In this document: positions 1 through 7,115 of the stretch, piece by piece
Numbering within the stretch: position 1 is the stretch's first letter
How the letters are laid out: the number at the start of each line of letters is the position of its first letter
NCBI GenBank assembly: GCA_947457975.1
Contig: CANGYC010000082.1
Location: 1-8,941, forward strand
Origin: Comamonadaceae bacterium
GTDB taxonomy: Bacteria; Pseudomonadota; Gammaproteobacteria; Burkholderiales; Burkholderiaceae_C
Direction: 5' to 3'
DNA length: 8,941 bases
Translations under genes and position numbers: made by a program
Notes under the pieces: generated by a model
What the model saw: only the letters and a program-made list of their open reading frames with translations
The model's database searches: none
What the model was told of the DNA's origin: nothing

Positions 1-3000
1 CGCGGATGCAGGCCGATGGTGGGCTCATCGAGCACGTAGCACACGCCCTGCAGGTTCGAACCCAGCTGCGCCGCCAGGCGAATGCGCTGCGCCTCGCCGC
101 CGCTGAGCGTGGGCGCGCCACGGTCGAGCGTGAGGTAGCCCAGGCCCACTTCTTCGAGGAACTCCAGGCGGCTCTTGATCTCGGGCACCAGGTCGCGGGC
201 GATGTCGGCCTCGCGGCCCACAAGCTCCAGGCGCTGGACCCAGGCGCGCACATCGCTGACTGAGAGGCGCGCAATGTCGGTGATGGACCAAGCCTCGCCG
301 CTGGCGCTTTGCAGGCGCACGGCGCGGGCGTGCTTGTTCAAGCGCGTGCCGGCGCAGCCAGGGCACGCCGTGTCGGCCACGTCGTCGATGTCGGGCTCGG
401 CAAAGCTTTGCTCGCGGCCTTTGTCTTTGTCGTCCTGCACCGAGTCGTCGAGCGCGCGGCGTTGCTCCTTGGTGAGCGCGACGCCCGTGCCCACGCAGTC
501 GGGGCACCAGCCATGCTTGCTGTTGTAGGAGAAGAGGCGCGGGTCCAGCTCGGCGTAGGAGGTGGCGCACACCGGGCAGGCGCGCTTGGTGGAAAACGCA
601 TGAATGTGGCCAATGCCGCGCGTGGAGGCGCCGGCCTCCATGGCGGCCTTCAGGCCCTCCAGCGGGGCCAGCACATGCACCACGCCCTTGCCGTGCTCCA
701 GCGCGGTCTTGAGGGCTGCGCGCAGTACGGGCTCGTGGGCGGGCAGCACCTGCAGGTCGGCCACGGGCAGCTCGATGGTGTGTTCCTTGAAGCGGTCAAT
801 GCGCGGAAAGCCGTTGGTGGGCAGGAACTCACCGTCCACCCGCAGGTGCGTGTAGCCGCGCGGGCGGGCCCAGTCGGCCAGCTCGGTGTACACGCCCTTG
901 CGGTTGATCACCAGCGGCGCCAGCAGCCCGATGTGCTGGCCTCGGTAGGCCTTGAGCAGCTGGGCGGCAATGCTGTCGCTGCTTTGCGGCATCACAGCCG
1001 CACCATCGTGCACGCAGTGCTGGATGCCCAGCTTCACGTACAAAAGCCGCAGGAAGTGCCACACCTCGGTGGTGGTGCCCACCGTCGACTTGCGGCCGCC
1101 GCGCGAGAGCCGCTGTTCAATGGCCACCGTGGGTGGAATGCCGTACACCGCGTCCACCTCGGGGCGACCGGCCGGCTGCACGATGCTGCGGGCGTAGGCG
1201 TTCAGGCTTTCCAGGTAACGGCGCTGGCCTTCGTTGAACAGGATGTCGAAGGCGAGCGTGGATTTGCCCGAGCCCGACACGCCCGTGACCACGTTGAACT
1301 TGCCGCGCGGAATGTCCACCGACAGGCTCTTGAGGTTGTTTTCGCGTGCGTTGACGATCTGGATGGCGTTCGGGGTCTGACCCCGATTTCCGGGGCTCGC
1401 TTCGGAACCGAAGGAGGCGCGCTTGCCCTCACCCCTGCCCTCTCCCAGGGGGAGAGGGGGCGAATACAGCGGCATCTTTTCGGCTGCGCCGTGCAGCTCG
1501 CCCATGGCCTCGGCGTACTCGCGCAGGGCCTGGGCGGTGTGGGAGCTCGGGTGCTGGCGCAGGGCTTCGGGCGTGCCTTCGGCCACCACCAGGCCGCCGG
1601 CCTCGCCGCCTTCGGGGCCGAGGTCGATCACCCAGTCGGCGGCGCGCACCACGTCGAGGTTGTGCTCGATGATGATGAGCGAATGCCCGGACTCCAGGAG
1701 CTTGCGCAGCGCGCGCATGAGCTTGGCAATGTCTTCAAAGTGCAGGCCCGTGGTGGGCTCGTCCAGCAGGAAGAGCGTGCCCTTGTGCTGGCGCAGGGCC
1801 AGCGGCTGGCGGCTCACGCTGCTGGGGATCTTGGGCAGCTTGGCCTTGGGTGCGCCCTCGCCCTTGCCGGCCAGAAAGCCCGCGAGCTTCAGGCGCTGCG
1901 CCTCGCCGCCCGAGAGCGTGGGCACGGGCTGACCGAGCTTCACATACTCCAGGCCCACGTCGATGATGGGCTGCAGCGCGCGCAGCACCTCGCGGTCGTG
2001 GCGAAAGAGTTCGCAAGCCTCGCTGACGGTGAGCTCCAGCACGTCGGCCACGTTCAGCGTGACGCGCTCGCCATTGGCGCGGTGGCGCTCAATGCCCACT
2101 TCCAGAATCTCGGGCCGGTAGCGCTTGCCGTCGCAATCAGGGCAGCGCAGGTACACGTCCGAGAGAAACTGCATCTCCACGTGCTCAAAGCCCGAGCCGC
2201 CGCAGGTGGGACAGCGGCCGTCGCCACTGTTGAAGCTGAACTTGCTGGGCGTGTAGCTGCGCTCCCGGGCCAGCGGCGCGTCGGCAAACAAATCGCGCAC
2301 GGCGTCCCAGGCGCCGACGTAGCTGGCGGGGTTGGAGCGCGCGGTTTTGCCAATGGGTGACTGGTCGACAAACACCACGTCATTGAGGTGGTCGGCGCCC
2401 AGCAGGCGGTCGTGCTCGCCCGGGGTTTCGGTGGCCTTGCCAAACTGGCGCAGCAGAGCCGGGGCCAGGATGTCCTGCATCAGCGTGGACTTGCCCGAGC
2501 CACTCACGCCCGTGACGCACACCAGGCGCTGCAGCGGAAACTCCACGCTGATGTTCTTGAGGTTGTGGCCGCGCGCGCCTTCCAGAATGAGGCGCGGCGT
2601 GTGGTCAGACACCGGGCGCTTCAGGCCCATGCCCACCTGCTTGCGGCCGCCCAGGTAGGCACCCGTGAGCGTGTCGGCGCGACGCAGCTCCTCGGGCGTG
2701 CCGTCAAAGACGATGCGCCCGCCCTTCTCGCCGGGGCCGGGGCCCATGTCGATCATGCGGTCGGCAGCCAGCATCACAGCCGGGTCGTGCTCGACCACCA
2801 CCAGGGTGTTGCCGGCATCGCGCAGGCGGTGCATGGCCTGGGTGATGCGCCCCATGTCGCGCGGATGCAGGCCAATGCTGGGCTCGTCCAGCACAAAGAG
2901 CGTGTTCACCAGGGAAGTGCCCAGGGCCGTGGTGAGGTTGATGCGCTGCACCTCGCCGCCTGAGAGCGTGCGGCTCTGGCGGTCCAGCGTGAGGTAGCCA

Positions 3001-4508
3001 ATGCCCACGTCGCAGAGGTATTTGAGGCGGGTCTGGATTTCTTCGAAGAGCAGCTTGAGGGCCTGCATTTCTCCCTCTCCCCCTGGGAGAGGGCCGGGGT
3101 GAGGGCCCGCGGTGCCAGGCTGGAATAGCAAATCAAAAAAGCGTCGCAGCCGGTCAATGGGCAGCTGCATGAGGTCGTGCAGAGACAGGCCCGGCAGAGC
3201 CTCCAGCTGCGCGCGGCTCCACTTCACGCCCACGGGCAGGAAGCGCTGGGCCGGCGGCAGCACCGCATCAGCCGCCGCCTTGCTGCCCAGGCGCCACAAG
3301 AGCGCATCGGTCTTCAGGCGCGCGCCACCACACACCGTGCAGGGCGTGTAGCTGCGGTACTTGGACAAGAGCACGCGGATGTGCATCTTGTAGGCCTTGC
3401 TCTCCAGGTACTCAAAAAAGCGATGCACGCCGAACCACTGCTTGTTCCACTGGCCCTTCCAGTGCGGCGAGCCCTTGATCACCCAGTCTTGCTGCTCGGG
3501 CGTGAGCTTGTACCAGGGCGTGTCGCGCGGAATGCCGGCGGTCTCGGCATGGCGCATGAGGTCGTCTTGCGCCTCTTGCCAGGCGGGGGTCTGCATGGGC
3601 TTGATGGCGCCCATGCGCAGGGTGAGCTTGTCGTTCGGGATCACGAGGCCCAGATCCACCCCGATGACGCGGCCAAAGCCGCGGCAGGTGTCGCAGGCAC
3701 CCATGGCCGAGTTGAAGGAAAAGAGCGAGGGTGTGGGCTCGGTGTAGCGCAGGTTGCTCTCGGGGCAATGCAGGCCGGTGGAGTAGCGCCACAGGGTTTC
3801 AGGGCGGTCCTGGCCTTGCACGAACACATTGAGCCGGCCGCCATGCTTGAGCGCCACCTCGATGGCCTCGATGGCGCGTGCCTTCTCGGTGCCCTGCAGG
3901 CGGAAGCGATCGGCCACCACATGCACGGCGCCGGCCTCCTGGAAGGCGGCCTCCGCTGGTTCGTGCACCCGCGTGAAGCCGCTGGCGGCCAGCCATTGCT
4001 CCAGCTGCTCGGTGCTGGTGCCCTCGGGCAGTTGCACGGGGAAGGTGAGGATGAGGCGCGGGTCGTCCTGCGCCGTGCGGGCCATCAGCTCGGCGTAGAT
4101 GGTCTCGGGCGTGTCGTGCCGCACGGCTTGCGCGGTGTCGCGGTCAAAGAGCTGGGTGGCGCGGGCAAAGAGGAGCTTGAGGTGGTCGTTGAGCTCCGTC
4201 ATGGTGCCCACGGTTGAGCGGGAGGAGCGCACCGGGTTGGTCTGGTCGATGGCAATGGCCGGCGGCACGCCCTCGACCTTGTCCACCGCAGGCTTGTCCA
4301 TGCGGTCCAGGAACTGGCGGGCGTAGGCCGAGAAGGTCTCCACGTAGCGCCGCTGGCCCTCGGCAAAGAGCGTGTCGAACACCAAAGACGACTTGCCTGA
4401 GCCGCTGGGACCGGTGACCACAGTCAGCTCACCCGTGCGGATGTCCAGATCGAGGTTCTTGAGGTTGTGCTGTCTGGCTCCGCGAATGCGGATCAGTCCT
4501 TGCGTCAT
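1..4508 (-). CDS. uvrA: Tandem ('dimeric-form') UvrA-family excinuclease ATPase, C-terminal part beyond the window edge
   Basis: UvrA is the ABC-type ATPase that finds damaged DNA in nucleotide excision repair and loads UvrB. One stop-free frame carries a whole UvrA unit plus the start of a second. Unit 1: Walker A GPSGSGKS (residues 33-40), signature LSGGEVQR (515-522), Walker B with VLDEPS (~539-544), second Walker [10 protein letters not shown] (667-675), CPTC/CPDC zinc module (766-769, 789-792), second signature LSGGEAQR (865-872), LLDEPTTG (914-921). Unit 2: Walker A GVSGSGKS (1076-1083), CPVC/CPDC (1311-1314, 1335-1338), signature 1468-1475, VLDEPTIG (1492-1499); it is cut at residue 1502. 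Ordinary UvrA is about 940-1000 residues, so the whole protein is probably about 1900. The ATG start follows an AAGGG SD at 4515-4519. Odd: repeat-derived peptides at 468-479, 1017-1028 and ~1041-1047, and CPES where CPxC is usual at 248-251. A separate normal uvrA elsewhere in the genome is likely but not visible here. Confidence 0.95.
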   Translation of the reverse strand, partial: MTQGLIRIRGARQHNLKNLDLDIRTGELTVVTGPSGSGKSSLVFDTLFAEGQRRYVETFSAYARQFLDRMDKPAVDKVEGVPPAIAIDQTNPVRSSRSTVGTMTELNDHLKLLFARATQLFDRDTAQAVRHDTPETIYAELMARTAQDDPRLILTFPVQLPEGTSTEQLEQWLAASGFTRVHEPAEAAFQEAGAVHVVADRFRLQGTEKARAIEAIEVALKHGGRLNVFVQGQDRPETLWRYSTGLHCPESNLRYTEPTPSLFSFNSAMGACDTCRGFGRVIGVDLGLVIPNDKLTLRMGAIKPMQTPAWQEAQDDLMRHAETAGIPRDTPWYKLTPEQQDWVIKGSPHWKGQWNKQWFGVHRFFEYLESKAYKMHIRVLLSKYRSYTPCTVCGGARLKTDALLWRLGSKAAADAVLPPAQRFLPVGVKWSRAQLEALPGLSLHDLMQLPIDRLRRFFDLLFQPGTAGPHPGPLPGGEGEMQALKLLFEEIQTRLKYLCDVGIGYLTLDRQSRTLSGGEVQRINLTTALGTSLVNTLFVLDEPSIGLHPRDMGRITQAMHRLRDAGNTLVVVEHDPAVMLAADRMIDMGPGPGEKGGRIVFDGTPEELRRADTLTGAYLGGRKQVGMGLKRPVSDHTPRLILEGARGHNLKNISVEFPLQRLVCVTGVSGSGKSTLMQDILAPALLRQFGKATETPGEHDRLLGADHLNDVVFVDQSPIGKTARSNPASYVGAWDAVRDLFADAPLARERSYTPSKFSFNSGDGRCPTCGGSGFEHVEMQFLSDVYLRCPDCDGKRYRPEILEVGIERHRANGERVTLNVADVLELTVSEACELFRHDREVLRALQPIIDVGLEYVKLGQPVPTLSGGEAQRLKLAGFLAGKGEGAPKAKLPKIPSSVSRQPLALRQHKGTLFLLDEPTTGLHFEDIAKLMRALRKLLESGHSLIIIEHNLDVVRAADWVIDLGPEGGEAGGLVVAEGTPEALRQHPSSHTAQALREYAEAMGELHGAAEKMPLYSPPLPLGEGRGEGKRASFGSEASPGNRGQTPNAIQIVNARENNLKSLSVDIPRGKFNVVTGVSGSGKSTLAFDILFNEGQRRYLESLNAYARSIVQPAGRPEVDAVYGIPPTVAIEQRLSRGGRKSTVGTTTEVWHFLRLLYVKLGIQHCVHDGAAVMPQSSDSIAAQLLKAYRGQHIGLLAPLVINRKGVYTELADWARPRGYTHLRVDGEFLPTNGFPRIDRFKEHTIELPVADLQVLPAHEPVLRAALKTALEHGKGVVHVLAPLEGLKAAMEAGASTRGIGHIHAFSTKRACPVCATSYAELDPRLFSYNSKHGWCPDCVGTGVALTKEQRRALDDSVQDDKDKGREQSFAEPDIDDVADTACPGCAGTRLNKHARAVRLQSASGEAWSITDIARLSVSDVRAWVQRLELVGREADIARDLVPEIKSRLEFLEEVGLGYLTLDRGAPTLSGGEAQRIRLAAQLGSNLQGVCYVLDEPTIGLHP
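1370..1386. repeat. Palindrome TCGGGGTC-T-GACCCCGA in the uvrA linker
   Basis: A perfect 8-bp inverted repeat around a single T lies about 40 bp from repeat copy B, in the same linker. It encodes roughly residues 1041-1047 (NRGQTPN) of the tandem UvrA. GGGGTCTGACCCC-type palindromes are, to my recollection, another common dispersed intergenic repeat in beta- and gammaproteobacteria. The match to a repeat family is inference; the palindrome itself is directly visible. Confidence 0.6.
1425..1458 (+). repeat. 34-bp palindromic repeat, copy B, inside the uvrA inter-unit linker
   Basis: It carries CCCTCACCCC (1426-1435), then the perfect stem CCCTCTCCC (1438-1446) and GGGAGAGGG (1450-1458) with a 3-base loop. 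It is inverted relative to copy A, so the uvrA frame reads it differently, as [12 protein letters not shown] (residues 1017-1028). It lies in the linker between the two UvrA units, where an insertion is easily tolerated. The surrounding frame stays open on both sides. Confidence 0.85.
3073..3106 (-). repeat. 34-bp palindromic repeat, copy A, inside uvrA
   Basis: A perfect 9-bp stem, CCCTCTCCC (3073-3081) and GGGAGAGGG (3085-3093) with a 3-base loop, is followed by GGGGTGAGGG (3096-3105). Its reverse complement matches 1425-1458 with one difference in 34 bases. Read in the uvrA frame it gives [12 protein letters not shown] (residues 468-479), between two helices just before the first ABC signature of unit 1. 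I recognise this as a repeat scattered in many proteobacterial genomes, usually between genes; other frames give the familiar [10 protein letters not shown] peptide. Confidence 0.85.
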
Positions 4509-4536
4509 GGCAGGCCCTTAGGAGGTGAGGCCAAAC

Positions 4537-4542
4537 ATTCTA
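4537..4542 (-). promoter_or_regulatory. Candidate -10 box for uvrA
   Basis: On the minus strand this reads TAGAAT, five of six matches to TATAAT, about 29 bp before the uvrA ATG, so transcription would start near 4530. No good -35 box is seen at 16-18 bp spacing, and no LexA-type CTGT-N8-ACAG operator is seen in the 184-bp gap. Weak evidence. Confidence 0.3.
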
Positions 4543-4643
4543 GGGAGAGGGGCCGGCTGAGCAGCGCGCAAGGGTATCGCACAGACGGGGCCGCATCGCC
4601 GAGAGGGCTCGGCTCCTGCAGGGGCCCGAGTCTGGAATGCCAA

Positions 4644-4675
4644 AGGCCCGCGCCCTGGGTTAGGGAAGCGGGCCT
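4644..4675 (-). terminator. Hairpin terminator after the small Ala/Pro-rich gene
   Basis: The arms AGGCCCGC (4644-4651) and GCGGGCCT (4668-4675) pair perfectly, and inside them CCCT (4653-4656) pairs with AGGG (4662-4665). On the minus strand the stem ends in GGGCCTTTGG, so the T run is short. It begins 18 bp after the stop codon of the small gene and lies about 135 bp before uvrA, suggesting that uvrA is transcribed separately. Confidence 0.6.
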
Positions 4676-4692
4676 GGACGGGGCGTTGGAGC

Positions 4693-4899
4693 TTACTTGG
4701 CGGCGGCAGGTGCAGCGGGCGCCGGGGCGGCAGCGGGTGCCTCTGCGGCTGGGGCGGGCGCGGGTGCAGGTGCAGCAGCCGGGGGATGGGCCGTGTCGCT
4801 GCCGTGCTTTTCGCCGCTCATGTCGAGCGAGTCGCCGCCTTTCATGATGACGAACAGAGACAGGGCTGCAAAGAGGATGAAGGCAATGGCGATTTTCAT
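4693..4899 (-). CDS. Small membrane-anchored Ala/Pro-rich protein of unknown function
   Basis: This 68-residue protein starts MKIAIAFILFAALSLFVIMK: a single hydrophobic segment (about residues 2-19) that could be a membrane anchor or uncleaved signal, then a short polar stretch (GGDSLDMSGEKHGSD), then a low-complexity tail of PA/AP repeats to the C-terminal Lys. No lipobox cysteine or catalytic motif is visible. I chose the ATG at 4897-4899 because AAGGA (4908-4912) lies 8 bp upstream. An in-frame start at 4929 would add ten residues, but it has no SD and falls in the terminator. Such tails often act as extended spacers in the periplasm, but no function can be assigned. It lies 79 bp after the transporter gene on the same strand and is flanked by hairpins on both sides. 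Confidence 0.65.
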   Translation of the reverse strand: MKIAIAFILFAALSLFVIMKGGDSLDMSGEKHGSDTAHPPAAAPAPAPAPAAEAPAAAPAPAAPAAAK

Positions 4900-4928
4900 G
4901 GTGGTCTTCCTTGAGGGGATGTTCAACA

Positions 4929-4960
4929 AAAGGCCCGCAGCCCGGAGGCTGCAGGCCTTT
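4929..4960 (-). terminator. Strong intrinsic terminator after the MFS transporter gene
   Basis: AAAGGCC (4929-4935) pairs with GGCCTTT (4954-4960) and GCAGCC (4937-4942) with GGCTGC (4947-4952), giving a 13-bp stem with one C/A mismatch and a 4-base loop. On the minus strand it ends in GGCCTTTTG, a typical U-tract. It begins 19 bp past the transporter stop codon and ends 29 bp before the ATG of the small downstream gene. Confidence 0.85.
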
Positions 4961-4978
4961 CAGTGACGATCCGCAGGA

Positions 4979-6649
4979 TCAGTCGTTGGCGTAGATGTCC
5001 ACGTCCTTGGTTTCACGCACGAAGAGCAGGCCGATCAGGAAGGTGATGGCGGCGATCGTGATGGGGTACCAGAGGCCGTAGTACATGTTGCCGTTCTGGG
5101 CGACCATGGCGAAGGCGATGGTCGGCATCAGGCCACCGAACCAGCCGTTGCCGATGTGGTACGGCAGGGACATGGAGGTGTAACGGATGCGGGTCGGGAA
5201 CATCTCCACCAGCATGGCAGCAATCGGGCCGTAGACCATGGTCACGTAAAGCACGAGGATGGTCAGGATGACCACGATGCTGACCTTGTCGACCTTGGCA
5301 GGATCGGCCTTGGCGGGGTAACCAGCTTCCTTCAGGGATTCGGAAATTTCCTTCTTGAAGGCGGCAATGGCAGCGACGCTCTCGGCGGTGAACTTGGAGT
5401 TCTCCACCTTGGCCACGGGCGCAGTGATCACTTTCTCACCGATCTTCACAGTGGCGGGGCCAGCTTCGGCCACGGTCACGTTGTCGTAGCTGACCGAGTT
5501 CTGGGCCAGGAAGCGCTTGGCGATGTCGCAAGACTTCGTGAAGTCAATCTCGCGGGCCACCGGGTTGCCCTGGAAGGAGCAGTCACCAGCAGGTGCAGAC
5601 ACCACGATCTTGTTCTTCGCCTGTGCGGCAGCCAGGTCCGGGTTGGCGGCCTTGGTCAGGGCGCCGAACAGCGGGAAGTAGGTGACCACAGCCAGCGCCA
5701 TGCCAGCCAGGATGATGGGCTTGCGGCCGATCTTGTCCGACAGGGCACCAAACACCACGAAGAACGGGGTGCCGATGATCAGCGAGGCCGCCACCAGGAT
5801 GTTGGCGGTGGCACCGTCGACCTTCAGGACCGAGGTCAGGAAGAACAGCGCGTAGAACTGACCGGAGTACCAGACCACGGCCTGACCGGCGACCAGGCCG
5901 AACAGGGCCAGCAGCACGATCTTGAGGTTCTTCCACTGGCCGAAGGACTCGGACAGGGGGGCCTTGGAGGTCTTGCCTTCCGACTTCATTTTCTGGAAGG
6001 CAGGAGACTCGTTCATCGACAGACGGATGTAGACGGAAATGCCCAGCATCACGATCGAGACGATGAAGGGCACACGCCAGCCCCAGTCGGCAAAGGCGGC
6101 TTCGCCGATGATGGTGCGGGTCCCCAGAATCACCATCAGGCTCAGGAACAGGCCCAAGGTGGCGGTGGTCTGAATCCAGGCGGTGTAGGCACCGCGGCGG
6201 CCATGGGGTGCGTGCTCGGCCACGTAGGTGGCGGCACCGCCATACTCACCACCCAGCGCCAGACCTTGCAGCATGCGCAGCGCGATCAGGATGATGGGGG
6301 CAGCCACGCCGATGCTGGCGTAGTTAGGCAGCACGCCGACGATGAAAGTCGAGGCGCCCATCAGGACGATGGTGACCAGGAAGGTGTACTTGCGGCCAAT
6401 CATGTCGCCCAGGCGGCCGAACACCAGCGCGCCGAAGGGACGCACGATGAAGCCAGCGGCAAATGCCAGCAGGGCAAAAATGAAGGCAGCCTGCGGGTCC
6501 AGACCCGAGAAGAACTGCTTGGCAATGATGGCTGCCAAAGAACCGTACAGGTAAAAGTCGTACCACTCGAACACCGTACCGAGCGACGAGGCGAAGATGA
6601 CCTTCTTTTCCTCGCCCGTCATTGGCCTGTTGGCTTCTGCTGCTGCCAT
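4979..6649 (-). CDS. MHS-family MFS transporter with a large periplasmic insert
   Basis: This 556-residue inner-membrane carrier belongs to the metabolite:H+ symporter branch of MFS (relatives ProP, KgtP, ShiA), which takes up organic acids or osmolytes with protons. Family marks: EWYDFYLYGSLA in TM1, GRLGDMIGRK in the TM2-3 loop, GGEYGGAATYVAEHAP after TM4, ALSDKIGRKP in the TM8-9 loop, EMFPTRIRYTS after TM10. Twelve helices can be placed. Family members are usually about 430-500 residues; the excess is a polar segment (about 336-455) in the predicted periplasmic TM9-10 loop, with Cys357 and Cys374 as a possible disulfide. The ATG at 6647-6649 has AAGGAG (6656-6661) 6 bp upstream; a TTG 18 bp further out would overlap that SD and is unlikely. 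Substrate unknown; a small carboxylate is a reasonable guess. It is divergent from the plus-strand genes. Confidence 0.9.
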   Translation of the reverse strand: MAAAEANRPMTGEEKKVIFASSLGTVFEWYDFYLYGSLAAIIAKQFFSGLDPQAAFIFALLAFAAGFIVRPFGALVFGRLGDMIGRKYTFLVTIVLMGASTFIVGVLPNYASIGVAAPIILIALRMLQGLALGGEYGGAATYVAEHAPHGRRGAYTAWIQTTATLGLFLSLMVILGTRTIIGEAAFADWGWRVPFIVSIVMLGISVYIRLSMNESPAFQKMKSEGKTSKAPLSESFGQWKNLKIVLLALFGLVAGQAVVWYSGQFYALFFLTSVLKVDGATANILVAASLIIGTPFFVVFGALSDKIGRKPIILAGMALAVVTYFPLFGALTKAANPDLAAAQAKNKIVVSAPAGDCSFQGNPVAREIDFTKSCDIAKRFLAQNSVSYDNVTVAEAGPATVKIGEKVITAPVAKVENSKFTAESVAAIAAFKKEISESLKEAGYPAKADPAKVDKVSIVVILTILVLYVTMVYGPIAAMLVEMFPTRIRYTSMSLPYHIGNGWFGGLMPTIAFAMVAQNGNMYYGLWYPITIAAITFLIGLLFVRETKDVDIYAND

Positions 6650-6655
6650 TTGCGT

Positions 6656-6661
6656 CTCCTT
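6656..6661 (-). promoter_or_regulatory. SD AAGGAG deciding the MFS transporter start
   Basis: Minus-strand AAGGAG, six bases before the ATG at 6649. It sets the start at MAAAEANRP rather than at the TTG at 6667, which lies upstream of this site. Confidence 0.85.
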
Positions 6662-6751
6662 AATCAATGGACATTGCCGCCAGGACTGGCGACATGGAGA
6701 GCACTATCTGCAGAGGGCCTGACCGGTTTCTGACGCCTCGAAAAGGGGGGA

Positions 6752-6780
6752 CTTATAGAAGCTGATCCACAGCTTACAGA
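6752..6780 (-). promoter_or_regulatory. Candidate transporter promoter with an inverted repeat in its spacer
   Basis: Minus-strand TATAAG (plus 6752-6757) is a fair -10 box. At 17 bp spacing the -35 position reads TCTGTA (6775-6780), a poor match. A perfect inverted repeat, AAGCTG-ATCCA-CAGCTT (6759-6775), fills the spacer, where a repressor or activator could act. This would give a leader of about 95 bases. No regulator gene is in the window. Confidence 0.3.
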
Positions 6781-7115
6781 CAGAGTAAAAACCCTTATTT
6801 CCCTTTTCTTTATATGGGAAATAGCCCATGCATAGGGTCTGCTTTCACTCTACAGGGCGACTGACACGCGTCTTCAGCCTAGGGAAAGTCCTAGGATAAA
6901 AAGATGTGACGGACCGCCTCAGAACCGCGGTCCAGCCCTTTATCGACCTTGCTGCATGCATGGGCACTGGTGGAATCCCCCTGCAGTGTTTGCCCTAGGC
7001 GGCAGACCTGAATAACCCCACAGTAAGTTTCGAGTCAGAGCTGATTTCGACAGTGGACGGGCTTATCCGTTCGCCTGCCCTCAGGCGGCTCGGAAACCCC
7101 TGCGAAAGACCCTGT

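Larger units (their letters stand above)
6650..7115. other. Divergent intergenic region with multiple inverted repeats
   Basis: About 465 bp between the divergent transporter and the plus-strand genes, with no convincing gene. It holds: CGCCAG-GA-CTGGCG (6678-6691); AAGCTG-N5-CAGCTT (6759-6775); TATTTCCC-N12-GGGAAATA (6796-6823) in a locally AT-rich stretch; CCTAGG at 6878-6883, 6890-6895 and 6994-6999; GGACCGC-N9-GCGGTCC (6911-6933); the palindrome TGCATGCA (6953-6960); and CGCCTG-CCCT-CAGGCG (7072-7087) just before the first plus-strand gene. Two-way promoters with regulator sites are expected here. No clear sigma-54 site or riboswitch is recognisable. Confidence 0.7.

Noticed and set aside
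309..2360. A 683-codon open frame on the plus strand, opposite uvrA
   Set aside because: It is an antisense shadow of the high-GC uvrA frame. Its translation shows Val/Ala/His/Gly-rich low-information composition, while the minus strand gives clean UvrA motifs throughout.
4560..4640. Overlapping CCGAG/CTCGG pairings in the uvrA upstream region
   Set aside because: Several short mutually exclusive pairings typical of GC-rich spacer; no T run, no known motif, no SOS box.
6660..6695. An 11-codon leader ORF (MSPVLAAMSID) whose stop overlaps the transporter SD
   Set aside because: It has no SD of its own and no run of regulatory codons, and it coincides with an inverted repeat that better explains the sequence. 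Probably chance, though conservation would revive it.
5156..6733. A 525-codon open frame on the plus strand, opposite the transporter
   Set aside because: Its translation is His/Gly/Asp/Gln-rich with no domain, as expected of antisense to a membrane-protein gene; the minus strand carries clear MHS transporter motifs.
6911..6945. GGACCGC/GCGGTCC hairpin as an intrinsic terminator or small RNA end
   Set aside because: No T run follows on either strand and no upstream gene ends nearby; left as an unexplained inverted repeat.
6971..6985. Possible sigma-54 promoter (TGG ... TGC)
   Set aside because: The GG and GC elements are 9 bp apart instead of the required 10, and the rest of the consensus (TGGCAC, TTGC) is absent.
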